Shown here: positions 32,007 to 42,500 of the stretch, piece by piece
How the letters are laid out: each line of letters starts with the position of its first letter
How positions within the stretch are numbered: the first letter of the stretch is position 1
NCBI RefSeq assembly: GCF_902459565.1
Contig: NZ_CABPSN010000008.1
Location: forward strand, 181,535 to 245,534
DNA from: Pandoraea aquatica
GTDB lineage: Bacteria > Pseudomonadota > Gammaproteobacteria > Burkholderiales > Burkholderiaceae
Direction: 5' to 3'
DNA length: 64,000 nucleotides
Made by a program: the position numbers and the translations under genes
The notes under the pieces: generated by a model
Databases searched by the model: none
Told to the model about the DNA's origin: nothing
The model's input: only the letters and a program-made list of their open reading frames with translations

Positions 32007-33564
32007 CTTCGGCTCGCAAGTCACCCAGCTCATTGGACGCCGCGTTCGCGAAGCGCACGTCTACTGCGAGATCCACCCGAACGACGTCACGGACGAATTC
32101 ATCCGCGAATTCAATCCGAAGGCCGTCATTCTGTCGGGTAGCCACGCGAGCACGTATGAGGATCAGGATCTGCGTGCGCCGCAGGCCGTTTGGGATCTTG
32201 GCGTGCCGGTGCTGGGTATCTGCTACGGCATGTTCGCGATGACGGTCCAACTGGGCGGTCAGGTCGAAGCCAGCAACCATCGCGAATTCGGTTACGCCGA
32301 AGTGCGCGCCCATGGCCATACGCCGCTGCTCGACGGCCTTGAAGATTTCCGTACCGACGATGGTCACGGCATGCTCAAGGTGTGGATGAGCCACGGCGAC
32401 AAGGTCACGCAACTGCCGGAAGGCTTTGCGCTGATGGCGTCGACGCCGAGCTGCCCGATCGCGGGCATGGCCGACGTCAAGCGTCACTACTACGCCGTGC
32501 AGTTCCACCCGGAAGTCACGCACACCGTGAAGGGCCGTGAACTGCTTGAGCGCTTCGTGCTGGAGATTGCAGGTGCGAAGCCGGACTGGATCATGCGCGA
32601 CCACATCGAGGAAGCCGTCAAGGCGATCCGCGAGCAGGTGGGCGACGAGGAAGTGATTCTGGGTCTGTCGGGCGGCGTGGATTCGAGCGTCGCGGCGGCG
32701 CTGATTCATCGCGCGATTGGCGATCAGCTGACGTGCGTGTTCGTCGATCACGGTCTGTTGCGTCTGAACGAAGGCAAGATGGTGATGGAAATGTTCGAGG
32801 GCCGTCTGCACGCGAAGGTCGTGCACGTCGATGCCACGGCGCAGTTCATGGGCCATTTGACGGGCGTGACGGATCCAGAGCAGAAGCGCAAGATCATCGG
32901 CCGCGAGTTCGTGGAAGTGTTCCAGGCGGAAGCGAAGAAGCTGAAGAATGCGAAGTGGCTGGCGCAGGGCACGATTTATCCGGACGTGATCGAATCGGGC
33001 GGCGCGAAGACCAAGAAGGCGACGACGATCAAGAGCCACCACAACGTGGGTGGCCTGCCGGAGACGCTGGGTCTGAAGCTGCTGGAGCCGCTGCGCGATC
33101 TGTTCAAGGACGAAGTGCGCGAACTGGGCGTGGCGCTCGGCCTGCCGCACGACATGGTCTACCGTCACCCGTTCCCGGGCCCGGGTCTGGGCGTGCGTAT
33201 CCTGGGTGAAGTGAAGCAGGAATATGCGGACTTGCTGCGCCGCGCCGATGCGATCTTCATCGAAGAACTGCGCAACACGGTCGAGCCGAACAGCGGCAAG
33301 ACGTGGTACGAGCTGACGAGCCAGGCATTCGCGGTGTTCCTGCCGGTCAAGAGCGTGGGCGTGATGGGCGATGGCCGTACGTACGAGTGGGTCGTGGCAC
33401 TGCGCGCGGTGCAGACGCAAGACTTCATGACGGCGCACTGGGCCCACCTGCCGCACGAGCTGCTCGGCAAGGTCTCGAACCGCATCATCAACGAAGTGCG
33501 TGGCCTGAACCGCGTTGTCTATGACATCTCGGGCAAGCCGCCGGCGACGATTGAGTGGGAGTAA
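31981..33564 (+). CDS. guaA: GMP synthase (glutamine-hydrolysing)
   Basis: The enzyme aminates XMP to GMP with glutamine and ATP. The 527 residues have a class I glutamine amidotransferase half (catalytic Cys in [12 protein letters not shown]; His and Glu in FHPEVTHT). They also have an ATP-pyrophosphatase half (P-loop [14 protein letters not shown]) and a dimerisation domain containing [17 protein letters not shown]. It ends in the family terminus PPATIEWE. The ATG at 31981 matches the family start ([15 protein letters not shown]). Confidence 0.98.
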   Translation: MHDKILILDFGSQVTQLIGRRVREAHVYCEIHPNDVTDEFIREFNPKAVILSGSHASTYEDQDLRAPQAVWDLGVPVLGICYGMFAMTVQLGGQVEASNHREFGYAEVRAHGHTPLLDGLEDFRTDDGHGMLKVWMSHGDKVTQLPEGFALMASTPSCPIAGMADVKRHYYAVQFHPEVTHTVKGRELLERFVLEIAGAKPDWIMRDHIEEAVKAIREQVGDEEVILGLSGGVDSSVAAALIHRAIGDQLTCVFVDHGLLRLNEGKMVMEMFEGRLHAKVVHVDATAQFMGHLTGVTDPEQKRKIIGREFVEVFQAEAKKLKNAKWLAQGTIYPDVIESGGAKTKKATTIKSHHNVGGLPETLGLKLLEPLRDLFKDEVRELGVALGLPHDMVYRHPFPGPGLGVRILGEVKQEYADLLRRADAIFIEELRNTVEPNSGKTWYELTSQAFAVFLPVKSVGVMGDGRTYEWVVALRAVQTQDFMTAHWAHLPHELLGKVSNRIINEVRGLNRVVYDISGKPPATIEWE

Positions 33565-33577
33565 TCCCCGCGTCGTC

Positions 33578-33625
33578 TCCCACCGTTTCGGACCCTATCA
33601 AAGTCCTCATGAAACGATAGTGGGA
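33578..33625. terminator. Bulged hairpin after guaA
   Basis: TCCCACCGTTTC (33578-33589) pairs with GAAACG plus GTGGGA (33611-33625) with a three-base bulge. A second perfect 9-bp stem GGCGGCTCA/TGAGCCGCC follows at 33635-33659. Neither has a U tract, so termination is uncertain. guaA and the minus-strand kinase converge here. Confidence 0.35.
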
Positions 33626-33671
33626 CAGAGGTTTGGCGGCTCAGGCAATCTGAGCCGCCGCTACCGACCTC

Positions 33672-35654
33672 CTAAGCGGTCCCCATCCTGACGCACACGA
33701 CCGTGCGATCCCGTTCCCGCACAATCGTCATCGTGCCGCCAAGTCTTTGCGCGCGCCGCCTCATGCTGTGCAATCCGGTCCCTTCGTGCGATGTACGAGG
33801 GATGGCGTCGCCAGCGTCGTCAAAACGACCGGTGTCGAAGCCGACGCCGTTGTCCTCCACTCGCAGCGTAAATTCGCCGTCGACGTCACTGAGATCGACG
33901 CGCACGCAGCTCGCCTTGCTGTGCTTGAGAACATTGGTCAGCGCCTCCTGCAAAATGCGTTGGACTTCCAGTGATCGGGCAGCGCCCATTTCGCATCGCT
34001 CAATGCCCTCCACGCGCCATTCGCACTCGATCATCTGAATCTCGAATCGCGCCGTCATTCGATGGCGCAACGAAGCCATCTGCTCGGCCAATGTCTGCTC
34101 TCCCGCCTGATGTACCGTTGCGCTGTCGACGACGAAGCGCAATTCATCCCGTAATTCCTTCAGCAGCGCAAGAAAGCGCTCCGGTGGCAGCGTGTGCGGC
34201 GCATGTTCGATGGCGGCGATGCCCGACACCAGCGTGCCGCCCAACCCGTCATGCAGGTCATGCGCGAGGTTGAGCCGCTCGGCGAGCCGGACATTGGCAA
34301 CTTGCAGTTCATGCTGACGATTCAGGGTGGACGATAATTCGCGTCGAGCGTCGTCGATCGCCTGCCGTAGTTCGTCATTGAACTGTGAGATGCGGCGGGC
34401 GTTGTTGGCAAATCGCCGAGCCAGCACAACGGCCATGCCGATCATCAGGATCTGTGAGGTTTGCGCGGTGTAGTAGACGTTGGAGTCGAGAATGCCGAAG
34501 AACACGAGAAAGTCGTGTAACCCGGCGGCGACGAATACGAGCGCACAAAGCGAAACGATCCGTTGTTCGGTCTGCCGCTCGCGCCACGTCAGGACGAACA
34601 GCAGCACGCAGGTTGCCAACCATGTCACGCCGGGCACAACAGCCCAGATCGCGCGCAGCGTTTCCGTATAGGCCCGTGGTGCCGCGATCAGCATTGCTGC
34701 GCCGACACCGAACGTCATCCACATCACGGCCTCGATCCGAGGCATTCGTCTGCCGCAGAAGCGCAGCACGAACATGGTGAAGCACGCACAGTAAAAGAGA
34801 AACGCGATGGACACGAACAACTGCCAGCCATCGTTGGTCGCAAACGGCCACGGCCGCGTGGCGATCTGGTTGACCGCGTAGAGCCACCACGCAAAGGACA
34901 TGAGGCTGAACCACCCGTACGACGTCTCCTGCCGACGGTATAGCCAAAGCGTCAGCACTACGACACCGAGCGTGACAGTGATCGCTAGACTGAAAAGCTG
35001 CAGATCGTGGCGCAGCCATCGCGCCTTGTCGTACGCCGAACGGATGTCGCCGGGCGATCCCCGCAGCACCGGACCGAGTCCTGGACTATAAGCGGCAAGG
35101 CCCGATACACGCACCAGCAGCACGTTGGAACCGGCGCGAAGCGTGGGTGCGTCGACGACCCAATGGCGTGGTGTGTTCCAGGCGCGACTTAGCGGCTCGA
35201 CCAGCGAATCGTCACGCGAGATCAGGCTGTCGTTCAGATAGACCACGCCCGCCATGTTCAGGTATTCCAGCATCAGCCCCCGTGGCTTCACGGGCGAAGG
35301 CTCCTGCCATGTCAGCCGGTACCAGACCACGCCGTCGAAACGCGGCCAGCGCGATGTCCACACGTCCGGCAGCGTTACGGGAACCCAACCGGCACTCGGT
35401 GGCTGCGTCGCCTGCCAGTCGCTGCGCACGGCTTCAACGCGCTCGAACGGCAACGAAGCATCGGAAACCGGACGTGGGGCGATGGAACGCTGCGCGTGCG
35501 CAGGGGCGGCAAACAGGCAGAGCAGTGCGATCAGCGTGATCAGGGTGATCAGGGTGACCGGTGTCAGGGCAACAAGCCGGAGATGCGGGCTTCGAACACG
35601 GCCTGCGTGCGCGAGTTGACCGCCAACTTCTTGTAGATGTTCTTGATGTGACAT
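33672..35654 (-). CDS. Sensor histidine kinase (NarX-type HisKA_3, 7TMR-DISM-like input)
   Basis: The 660-residue protein has a signal or anchor segment (about residues 28-54) and an extracytoplasmic jelly-roll-like domain (about 55-215, with FDGVVWYRLTWQEP). Six to eight membrane segments (about 216-410) and a coiled coil follow. The HisKA_3 phosphoacceptor His468 lies in AHDLHDGLGG, and the ATPase domain has VEDNGVGFDTG and GTGLHSMRRRAQRLGG. The layout resembles 7TMR-DISM kinases that sense carbohydrate-like or periplasmic ligands; the ligand is unknown. Its ATG lies inside the response-regulator gene, an overlap of 91 bp, and no other ATG, GTG or TTG start was found near. The pair probably regulates the neighbouring autotransporter. 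Confidence 0.88.
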   Translation of the reverse strand: MSHQEHLQEVGGQLAHAGRVRSPHLRLVALTPVTLITLITLIALLCLFAAPAHAQRSIAPRPVSDASLPFERVEAVRSDWQATQPPSAGWVPVTLPDVWTSRWPRFDGVVWYRLTWQEPSPVKPRGLMLEYLNMAGVVYLNDSLISRDDSLVEPLSRAWNTPRHWVVDAPTLRAGSNVLLVRVSGLAAYSPGLGPVLRGSPGDIRSAYDKARWLRHDLQLFSLAITVTLGVVVLTLWLYRRQETSYGWFSLMSFAWWLYAVNQIATRPWPFATNDGWQLFVSIAFLFYCACFTMFVLRFCGRRMPRIEAVMWMTFGVGAAMLIAAPRAYTETLRAIWAVVPGVTWLATCVLLFVLTWRERQTEQRIVSLCALVFVAAGLHDFLVFFGILDSNVYYTAQTSQILMIGMAVVLARRFANNARRISQFNDELRQAIDDARRELSSTLNRQHELQVANVRLAERLNLAHDLHDGLGGTLVSGIAAIEHAPHTLPPERFLALLKELRDELRFVVDSATVHQAGEQTLAEQMASLRHRMTARFEIQMIECEWRVEGIERCEMGAARSLEVQRILQEALTNVLKHSKASCVRVDLSDVDGEFTLRVEDNGVGFDTGRFDDAGDAIPRTSHEGTGLHSMRRRAQRLGGTMTIVRERDRTVVCVRMGTA

Positions 35655-36298
35655 GCGACCGTGAGGCTGGAGATGGAGAGCAATGCTGCAATCTCGCGGT
35701 TCGTCATGCCTTTGGCCACGAGTCCGAGAATCTCGACTTCGCGCGGGCTGAGCGCCGACGGGACATCGGACATTCGCGCCGCTGCCACGCCGCTGCCGGT
35801 CCCGGAAGGCGGCACCGGTGTGCCTGACGCGCCGGGCGCGAGCGCCACCAGCCCCAGAATGTGTCGTGCCACGAACGGATCGATCGGCGCGCCCCCGCGC
35901 AGCGCACTGCGAATCGATAGCGCGATCTCTGCGTCCTCGCGCTCCTTGAGCAGATATCCCGTGGCACCCCGTTGCAGGGCCCCCACGATGATCTGTTCAG
36001 TACTCCACGCGGAGATTACCAGAATCGGCAGGGCCGGGTCGCGCGCATGCAACTCGCCGATCAGGTCGATGCCGCTGCCATCGGGCAGGCCCACATCGAT
36101 CAAGGTGAGTGCGAACGGCTCATCGGCGAGCACCGCCCGCGCCTGCGCAAGACTCCCCGCGACCTGCACGGCGTCGTCGGCATAGCCAAGGGAATGGAGA
36201 ATGGCGCGCATGCGGATCTGCATGCCCGGATCGTCTTCTACGAGCAACAACGGACCGGGCAGTACCGGTTCGGTATTCGTAAGCGTGCTGGCAGACAT
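35564..36298 (-). CDS. LuxR/NarL-type response regulator
   Basis: The 244-residue protein has a receiver domain (PLLLVEDDPGMQIRM; phosphoacceptor Asp68 in TLIDVGLPDGSG; Lys in GYLLKERED). A LuxR-type helix-turn-helix follows (LSPREVEILGLVAKGMTNRE, then SSLTVACHIKNIYKKL). The ATG at 36298 is preferred; another in-frame ATG at 36349 adds 17 residues. It is the partner of the overlapping kinase gene and is divergent from the autotransporter gene, whose promoter region is a likely target. Confidence 0.9.
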   Translation of the reverse strand: MSASTLTNTEPVLPGPLLLVEDDPGMQIRMRAILHSLGYADDAVQVAGSLAQARAVLADEPFALTLIDVGLPDGSGIDLIGELHARDPALPILVISAWSTEQIIVGALQRGATGYLLKEREDAEIALSIRSALRGGAPIDPFVARHILGLVALAPGASGTPVPPSGTGSGVAAARMSDVPSALSPREVEILGLVAKGMTNREIAALLSISSLTVACHIKNIYKKLAVNSRTQAVFEARISGLLP

Positions 36299-36370
36299 GG
36301 CAGACGAAGTGGAGAAGGGGGCCGGAGCATCGGTATCGCAAAATAGCACGCCTGCGAACGCGTCTGCTAT

Positions 36371-36580
36371 CCCCGAAACAGGGGAGGTCGATGGGGCACT
36401 CGACCGGCATCGACTGCCGATCCTTCGTATTACTCATTTCGGGGGATGGAATGCCGCGTCGAACGAGTGGTATGTTGCTGCGAAACTCAGCGTACCCGGC
36501 GAAACATCGCGAAAGCGCACCACCTTTGCATACCGGGCACACCGCTTGTCTTAGCGGCAACATGACCTGGTATTTCGGGG
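36371..36580. promoter_or_regulatory. Three TTTCGGGG boxes between regulator and autotransporter
   Basis: TTTCGGGG occurs at 36437-36444 and 36573-36580 on the plus strand and inverted (CCCCGAAA) at 36371-36378. NarL-type regulators bind short repeated or inverted heptamers, so these may be binding sites. The second and third also provide G-rich ribosome-binding stretches for possible autotransporter starts. Confidence 0.3.
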
Positions 36581-39500
36581 GAAGCGTGCGAGACAAATCC
36601 GCCGCGTTGGCGGCACCACTGCGGCTCAAGACCCTCTGCGGGGTGGCCGGCGTCATCCTCGCCGGTCATGCCGTAGCACAGTCGTCCGGTCCTTACGTAC
36701 TCAACTATCGCGGTGCGACGGGGGGCTGTTGCACGTCCAGCAACGGATACAACGGCGAGAACGGCCGTCAGGACGTCACGCAGACGGTGACGGGGCTGAA
36801 CATTCAGACGACGGGCGGCGCCACCGGCGTATTGGTCGATGTCAGTGGCGGCAACGGCGGAAACGGCAACACCAACGACGACGACAACGGCCGTGACCAC
36901 TGGGGCGGCAACGGCGGCATTGGCCGCATCATCGACTTCACGCTCGCGCAAAGCACGGTGATGAGCACCGGCATCGGCGTCAGCGTGCTCTCTGCCGGTG
37001 GCGACGGCGGTCTGTGGGGTAACCGCAGCGACGGTCATGGCATCGGCGGTGACGGCCATCTGGCCGCCCTCACGCTGATCGGCGGCTCGGTCAACGCTGT
37101 CGGCTACGGACTCTCGGCCCAATCCGTCGGCGGGAACGGGAAAGACAGTGCCATTCCCTCCTTCGGTGGCCTTACCCCCGGCCTGAATGCGGGTTACGGA
37201 GGGAATGCCGGAGACGCAAACATCACGGTCAAAGGCGGCGCTGTCATCACAGTGAGTGGGACGGGCGGTGCTGCGATTCGCGCGGAATCGCTCGGCGGTC
37301 AGGGCGGCCTCGGTGTCGATGACGACATTGCCGGTTATGTCGATTCCGGATGGGGCGGCAACGCAGGCAATGTCAACGTGACGATTGCCGACGGCACGAT
37401 CACCGCGCACGGCACCGGCGAAGCCGGCATTCTGGCCCGCGCCGTCGGCGGCAGTAGCCCGAAAGGTGCGGGTACCGACGTGAAAGGTGCGAATGGCGGC
37501 AATGCCGGGCACGTCTCCGTACAAAACGGGGCGGCAATTTCCACCGACGGTGTCAACGCGCCGGGTATCGCCGTCTACAGCCTCGGCGGCAATGGCGGTG
37601 ACGGCGGCGACGGCAATTCGGGCAGCGGCTTCTCTGGCGGCGACGGTGGCACGCCGGGCGGTGCGTCGGTAACGAACTCCGGCAGCATTGCAACGCAGGG
37701 CCTCGGCTCGACCGGGATTCGCGTGTCGGTCGTCGGCGGCAGCGGTGGCAATGGCGGGGCGTCCGGGCCCTGGTCGGGGCACGGCGGCGATGGCGGTGCA
37801 GGCGGCAATACCGGAGCGCTTGCGGTCAACATCGTCAATAACGGCAACATTCTCACGAACGGACGCGATGCGATCGGCATCCTCACGCACGCGGTCGGCG
37901 GTGGCGCAGGCAACGCCGAAATCAGTCAGGGGCTGATGAACATCGGCGGCGGCGCAGGCGGTAACGGCGGACAAGGCGGCAACGTCTACGTCCAGAACAA
38001 CGGCGCGATTTTCACGACGGGCGACCAGAGTCCCGCCACCGTGGTGCAGAGCATCGGTGGCGGCGGCGGACATGGCGGCGACGCGGATACGACGGGCATT
38101 ATCGTCGGCATTGCTACAGGCGGTCGCGGTGGGGCGGGCGGCGATGGCGGCACCGCTACGCTCGATCAGGCGGGTGCGATTTCCACGGCGGGCGCGGGGG
38201 CGGCGGGTGCTGTTGTGCAGAGTATCGGCGGCGGTGGCGGGGTGGGCGGGTCGTCGTCCGCCATTACGGTGGGTATCGGGTTGGGTGTTGCCGTCAGTCA
38301 CGGTGGCAGTGGCGGCAGTGGCGGCACGGGCGGTACGGCCCGCGTGACTGTGGACGACTACGCGAGCGTCACTACGCAAGGCGTGAGTAGCGACGCCGTG
38401 GTCGCGCAGAGCATTGGCGGCGGGGGCGGCTATGGTGGCCTCGCCAGCGCTTCGAGCATCACTATCGCGCCCGATCTCGGGCCCGATCTCCCGACTGGCA
38501 CGATCAGTCCGCATGTGAGCCTCGGAGGGCGTGGCGGAGGCGGCGGAAACGGTGGGTTGGCGCAGGTCGAAAACGACGGGAATGTCGTGACGCAGGGTGA
38601 CCGAAGTCTCGGCATTGTGGCCCAGAGCATTGGCGGCGGCGGTGGCGCAGGGGGTAACGCCGCCGCCCCGCTACGCGCGAAGACGGTGTCGGCACCGGGG
38701 AGCCGGTTGGACCTCAGTGTCGGTGTGTCTATCGGCGGTGCAGGCGGCAGTGGCGGCTTCGGTGGCGTTGCCACTGTGACGAATAGCGGCACGGGTATCG
38801 TCGAGACATCCGGCGATCACGCCATCGGCATTCTGGCGCAGAGCGTTGGCGGTGGCGGCGGCAGTGGCGGCAGCGTGCAACAGGAGACCGCCCAGTCGTT
38901 CTCGGCAACGCTGGGTTCGCCGACGTCGGCACAAGGCACGTTGCAGACGATTATCCAGTGGTTGGAGACGTCCGGTCAGTCGCTGAACGTGAAATTCGGC
39001 TCGCTCAAGGTCGGTGTCGATGTGCGCGTCGGTGGCTCGGGCGGCAGCGGCGGCGATGGCGTTGGCGCCAGCGTGTTCAACAACGGGCAAGTCACGACTA
39101 CGGGGGACGGCGCAGCAGCCATCGTCGCGCAGAGCGTCGGCGGCGGTGGCGGAAGTGGCGGGACGGCGACGTCGACGAGCGCGTCGAGCCTCATGTCGAG
39201 CATCGACAGCTTGCTCGGTGTGGTGACGGGAAAGGTCGGTCAGTATTTTCAGGTATCGCCGAACACCGGCACCAATGTTGCCGTAGGCGGATCGGGCGGG
39301 AGCGGGGGCAACGGCGGACCGGTCGGCGTCACCCAAACGGGCACCATCGGTACGAAGGGCTTCGCCTCCCCCGGCATCGTTGCGCAAAGTATCGGCGGCG
39401 GGGGCGGAGCTGGCGTTTCGACGGCGCAGAACCTCGATGTCTTCCTTTCCAACTGGGCCGCGAAGGACGCCCCCGGCATTCTGAGCGACATCACCCGTAT

Positions 39501-42500
39501 CGTCGATCTGCTCGGTTCCAATCTGGCGAGTGCCCAGCACAATGTGAACGTGAGCGTTGGCGCGAAAGGCGGTGGCGCAGGCTATGCGGGGTTGGTCACC
39601 GTCGACGCGAGCAGCGCGTCGAGCCGGATTCAAACGCTCGGCGACAGCTCGCCGGGCATTCTCGCGCAAGGGATTGCAGACGGCGGGGGACTCGCTGGCG
39701 CAAGTGCCTATACGTTCGGACCCAGCACATTCGGCGCAACGGCCGGGGTGACGCAACCCGCGCTAGCGCTCTCGCTCGGCGCAGCCTATGACTCGACGAT
39801 CAGCAGTGTGAGCGGCACGTCGTTGCCGGTGACCGTGAAAAGCGGTGGTGTCATCAGTACTCATGGGGACGATTCGAGCGGCGTGCTCGCCCAGAACATT
39901 GCGGGCGGCGGTGGCGTTGCCGTCGCCAATCTGGCCGGGAACGCGAGCACCCATCTCGCGCAAGGGCAGGCGGCGACGTCACCGGCATTGACGCTGGGCG
40001 CGTCGGTGACTGGAGCAGCCGCACCCGCGATCGTTCGCAGCGGTACGGTGACAGTGACGAATGCCGCGACCATCGAGACCACGGGAGCGCTCTCTCACGG
40101 CATCTTTGCGCAGTCGGTGTCGGGCGGCGGCGGTGCCGCCGGGTGGGTCGCGAGCGGCGGCGCGACGGCATTGCTTGCTGGGCCGGTGATGCAACTCGGC
40201 GCGTCGCAATCGGGGGCCAACAGCCTTTTGGGCATGGCCGGCAATGTGACCGTCTCCCTCGCCGCGCCGACAACGATTGCGACAGCTGGCGCGCTGTCGT
40301 TCGGTGTGCTGGCACAGAGCATTGGCGGTGGCGGTGGTTATGTCGCATCGGTGAGCGACGGGCAGCCTTCGTCGTTGCCGATCACCAGTTTGCAGTTGGG
40401 CGCGCAGGGACAAACCGGGGGCGCGGGGGCGCAGGTCAGTGTGACGGCGGACGCCGGCTCGGTAGTTCAGACGCAGGGGCGCAATGCGTTCGGCATCGTC
40501 GCGCAAAGCGTGGGCGGCGGCGGTGGTATCGCCGGCCTCACGATGGCCCCCAGTCGCGTGACGCTTGCGTCGCAGAACAACACGCTTACGACCGCTGGCG
40601 CGAACGATGGCGGTGCCGTCGACGTATCGGTCGCAGGCAAGGTGAGGACGACCGGTGACGGCGCGGTCGGTGTCCTTGCACAAAGTGTCGGTGGTGGCGG
40701 TGGCATTGCTGGCGATGCGGCCTCCGTCACTTATGGGACGAACGTCGTCCATCTAACCGGCATCGCAGGCGCGGTGGGCATGGGGAACACGGTGACGGTC
40801 AACGTTGCGGGCGGCGTCGCCACCTACGGTGCCAATGCACCGGCGATCCTCGCCATGAGTCTTGGCGGTGGGGCGGTGTTCAGCGACGGGGGTATCCTGC
40901 TCAAGAACTCGGGCAACGCGGGCGGGAACAGTGGTGGCGCAGTGAGTGTCGCGATCCAGCCGGGCGCGACCGTCGTGGCGATGGGCGCGGGCTCGCCGGC
41001 AATCGCGGCGATAAGTACTGGCCGCACTGGAGGCAATGGAAGCGATACCACGCAAGGCAAGCCGATCAGCGTGAGCATCGGCAGCGGGGCGACCGTGGCC
41101 GCCAACGCGACGTCTGGGATCGGGGTGCTGGCGATCACGACCGATGACGTGAGTATCGACAACGCGGGCACACTCACGGCGGCGACGGCAATCGAATCGG
41201 CGAGCCGTGCGAATGTGAGCAATACCGGACGGGTTCAGGGCAACGTACAGCTCACTTCCGACAGCACGTTCGTCAACCAGCAAAGCGGCACACTGTACAC
41301 GGCTAGCCGGGTCACGACAGGGCTGTTGCAGAACTTCGGCACGCTCAATCCGGGCGGTCCGGGCGTGTTTCAGGCATCGACCGTCGACGGCGCGTTTTCG
41401 CAAACGGGCACTGGTGTGTACGCGCCCGATCTCGATTTCACGCGTCACAACAGCGATTTTCTGGTGACGACCGGTGCGTTGACGTTCAGTGGCAGCGTCG
41501 TGCCTGTGCTGCACAATCCGGTCAAGAACATCTGGCTCGGCATTGGCCACTTCGACCGTGCGCCAACGGGTGAGCCTGCGACAGCGAAAAGCACGGCGCT
41601 TGTCTTCAGCTATCAGATGAAGGACCACTACGGCGGCACGCAGGACCCTCTGATCTCCGTCGACGCCAACTTCAAACCGCAAGGTGTTGCGCTCAATGGC
41701 AATCAGTCGTCGTTCGCCAATCACTTGCAATGGCTTTGGGATCAGGGGCTCGTCGACGCGGGGCCGCTGTTCCAGCCGTTTGCGAGCGTGGGAGACGCGG
41801 CGAGCTACCGCCGCGCGCTCAACACGCTGTCCGGCGCGGCGTCACTGATGCGCGCGGGGTCCCGTGGGCAGGAGAACTTCGATTTCCTGAATCGCCTGAT
41901 GAGTTGCCCGCAGTTCATGAGTGGCGGAACGCGTTTGTCCGAGGGGAGTTGCGTTTGGGCGCGGGTGTTCGGCACGCGCGCGGACCGCTACGATACGGCC
42001 GACGACGTCGGCTTTCGCAGCCAGCAGGTGACGTACCAGTTCGGCGCACAGAAGGAGATCGCACCGGACTGGTTCCTGGGCGGCTCGGCGAGCTACGTCG
42101 TAACGCACGCGCGGTCGTCGGACCAGTCGCTGGATGTCTCCAGCGATGGTTTTCGCGCTGGCGTCACGCTCAAGCGGCAGATGGGCCCGTGGCAGATCGC
42201 GCTCGCGTTGCTGGGCGGTTATGAAAGCGGCACACAGAACCGGATCATCGATTACCCGGAAGCCACTGCGCGTGCGAGCAGCCAGCCGAACGCGTTTTTC
42301 GTCGGCGCACGATCGCGATTCTCGTATCAACTGAATCGTTCGGGGTGGTACGTGAAGCCCTATGCGGATCTGGACGTTGTGTACGACCGTAGCGGTGCCT
42401 ATCGCGAGAGCGGCGCAGGCGTATTCGATCTCGCCGTATCGGCACAGGGGCATACGACGGCCATCCTCAGCCCTGCCATCGAAGTGGGTGGGCGGTTCGA

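Noticed and set aside
36487..38514. A 675-residue minus-strand open frame opposite the autotransporter
   Set aside because: Low-complexity Ala/Asp/Arg/Thr product mirroring Gly-rich codons, with no start context or motif.
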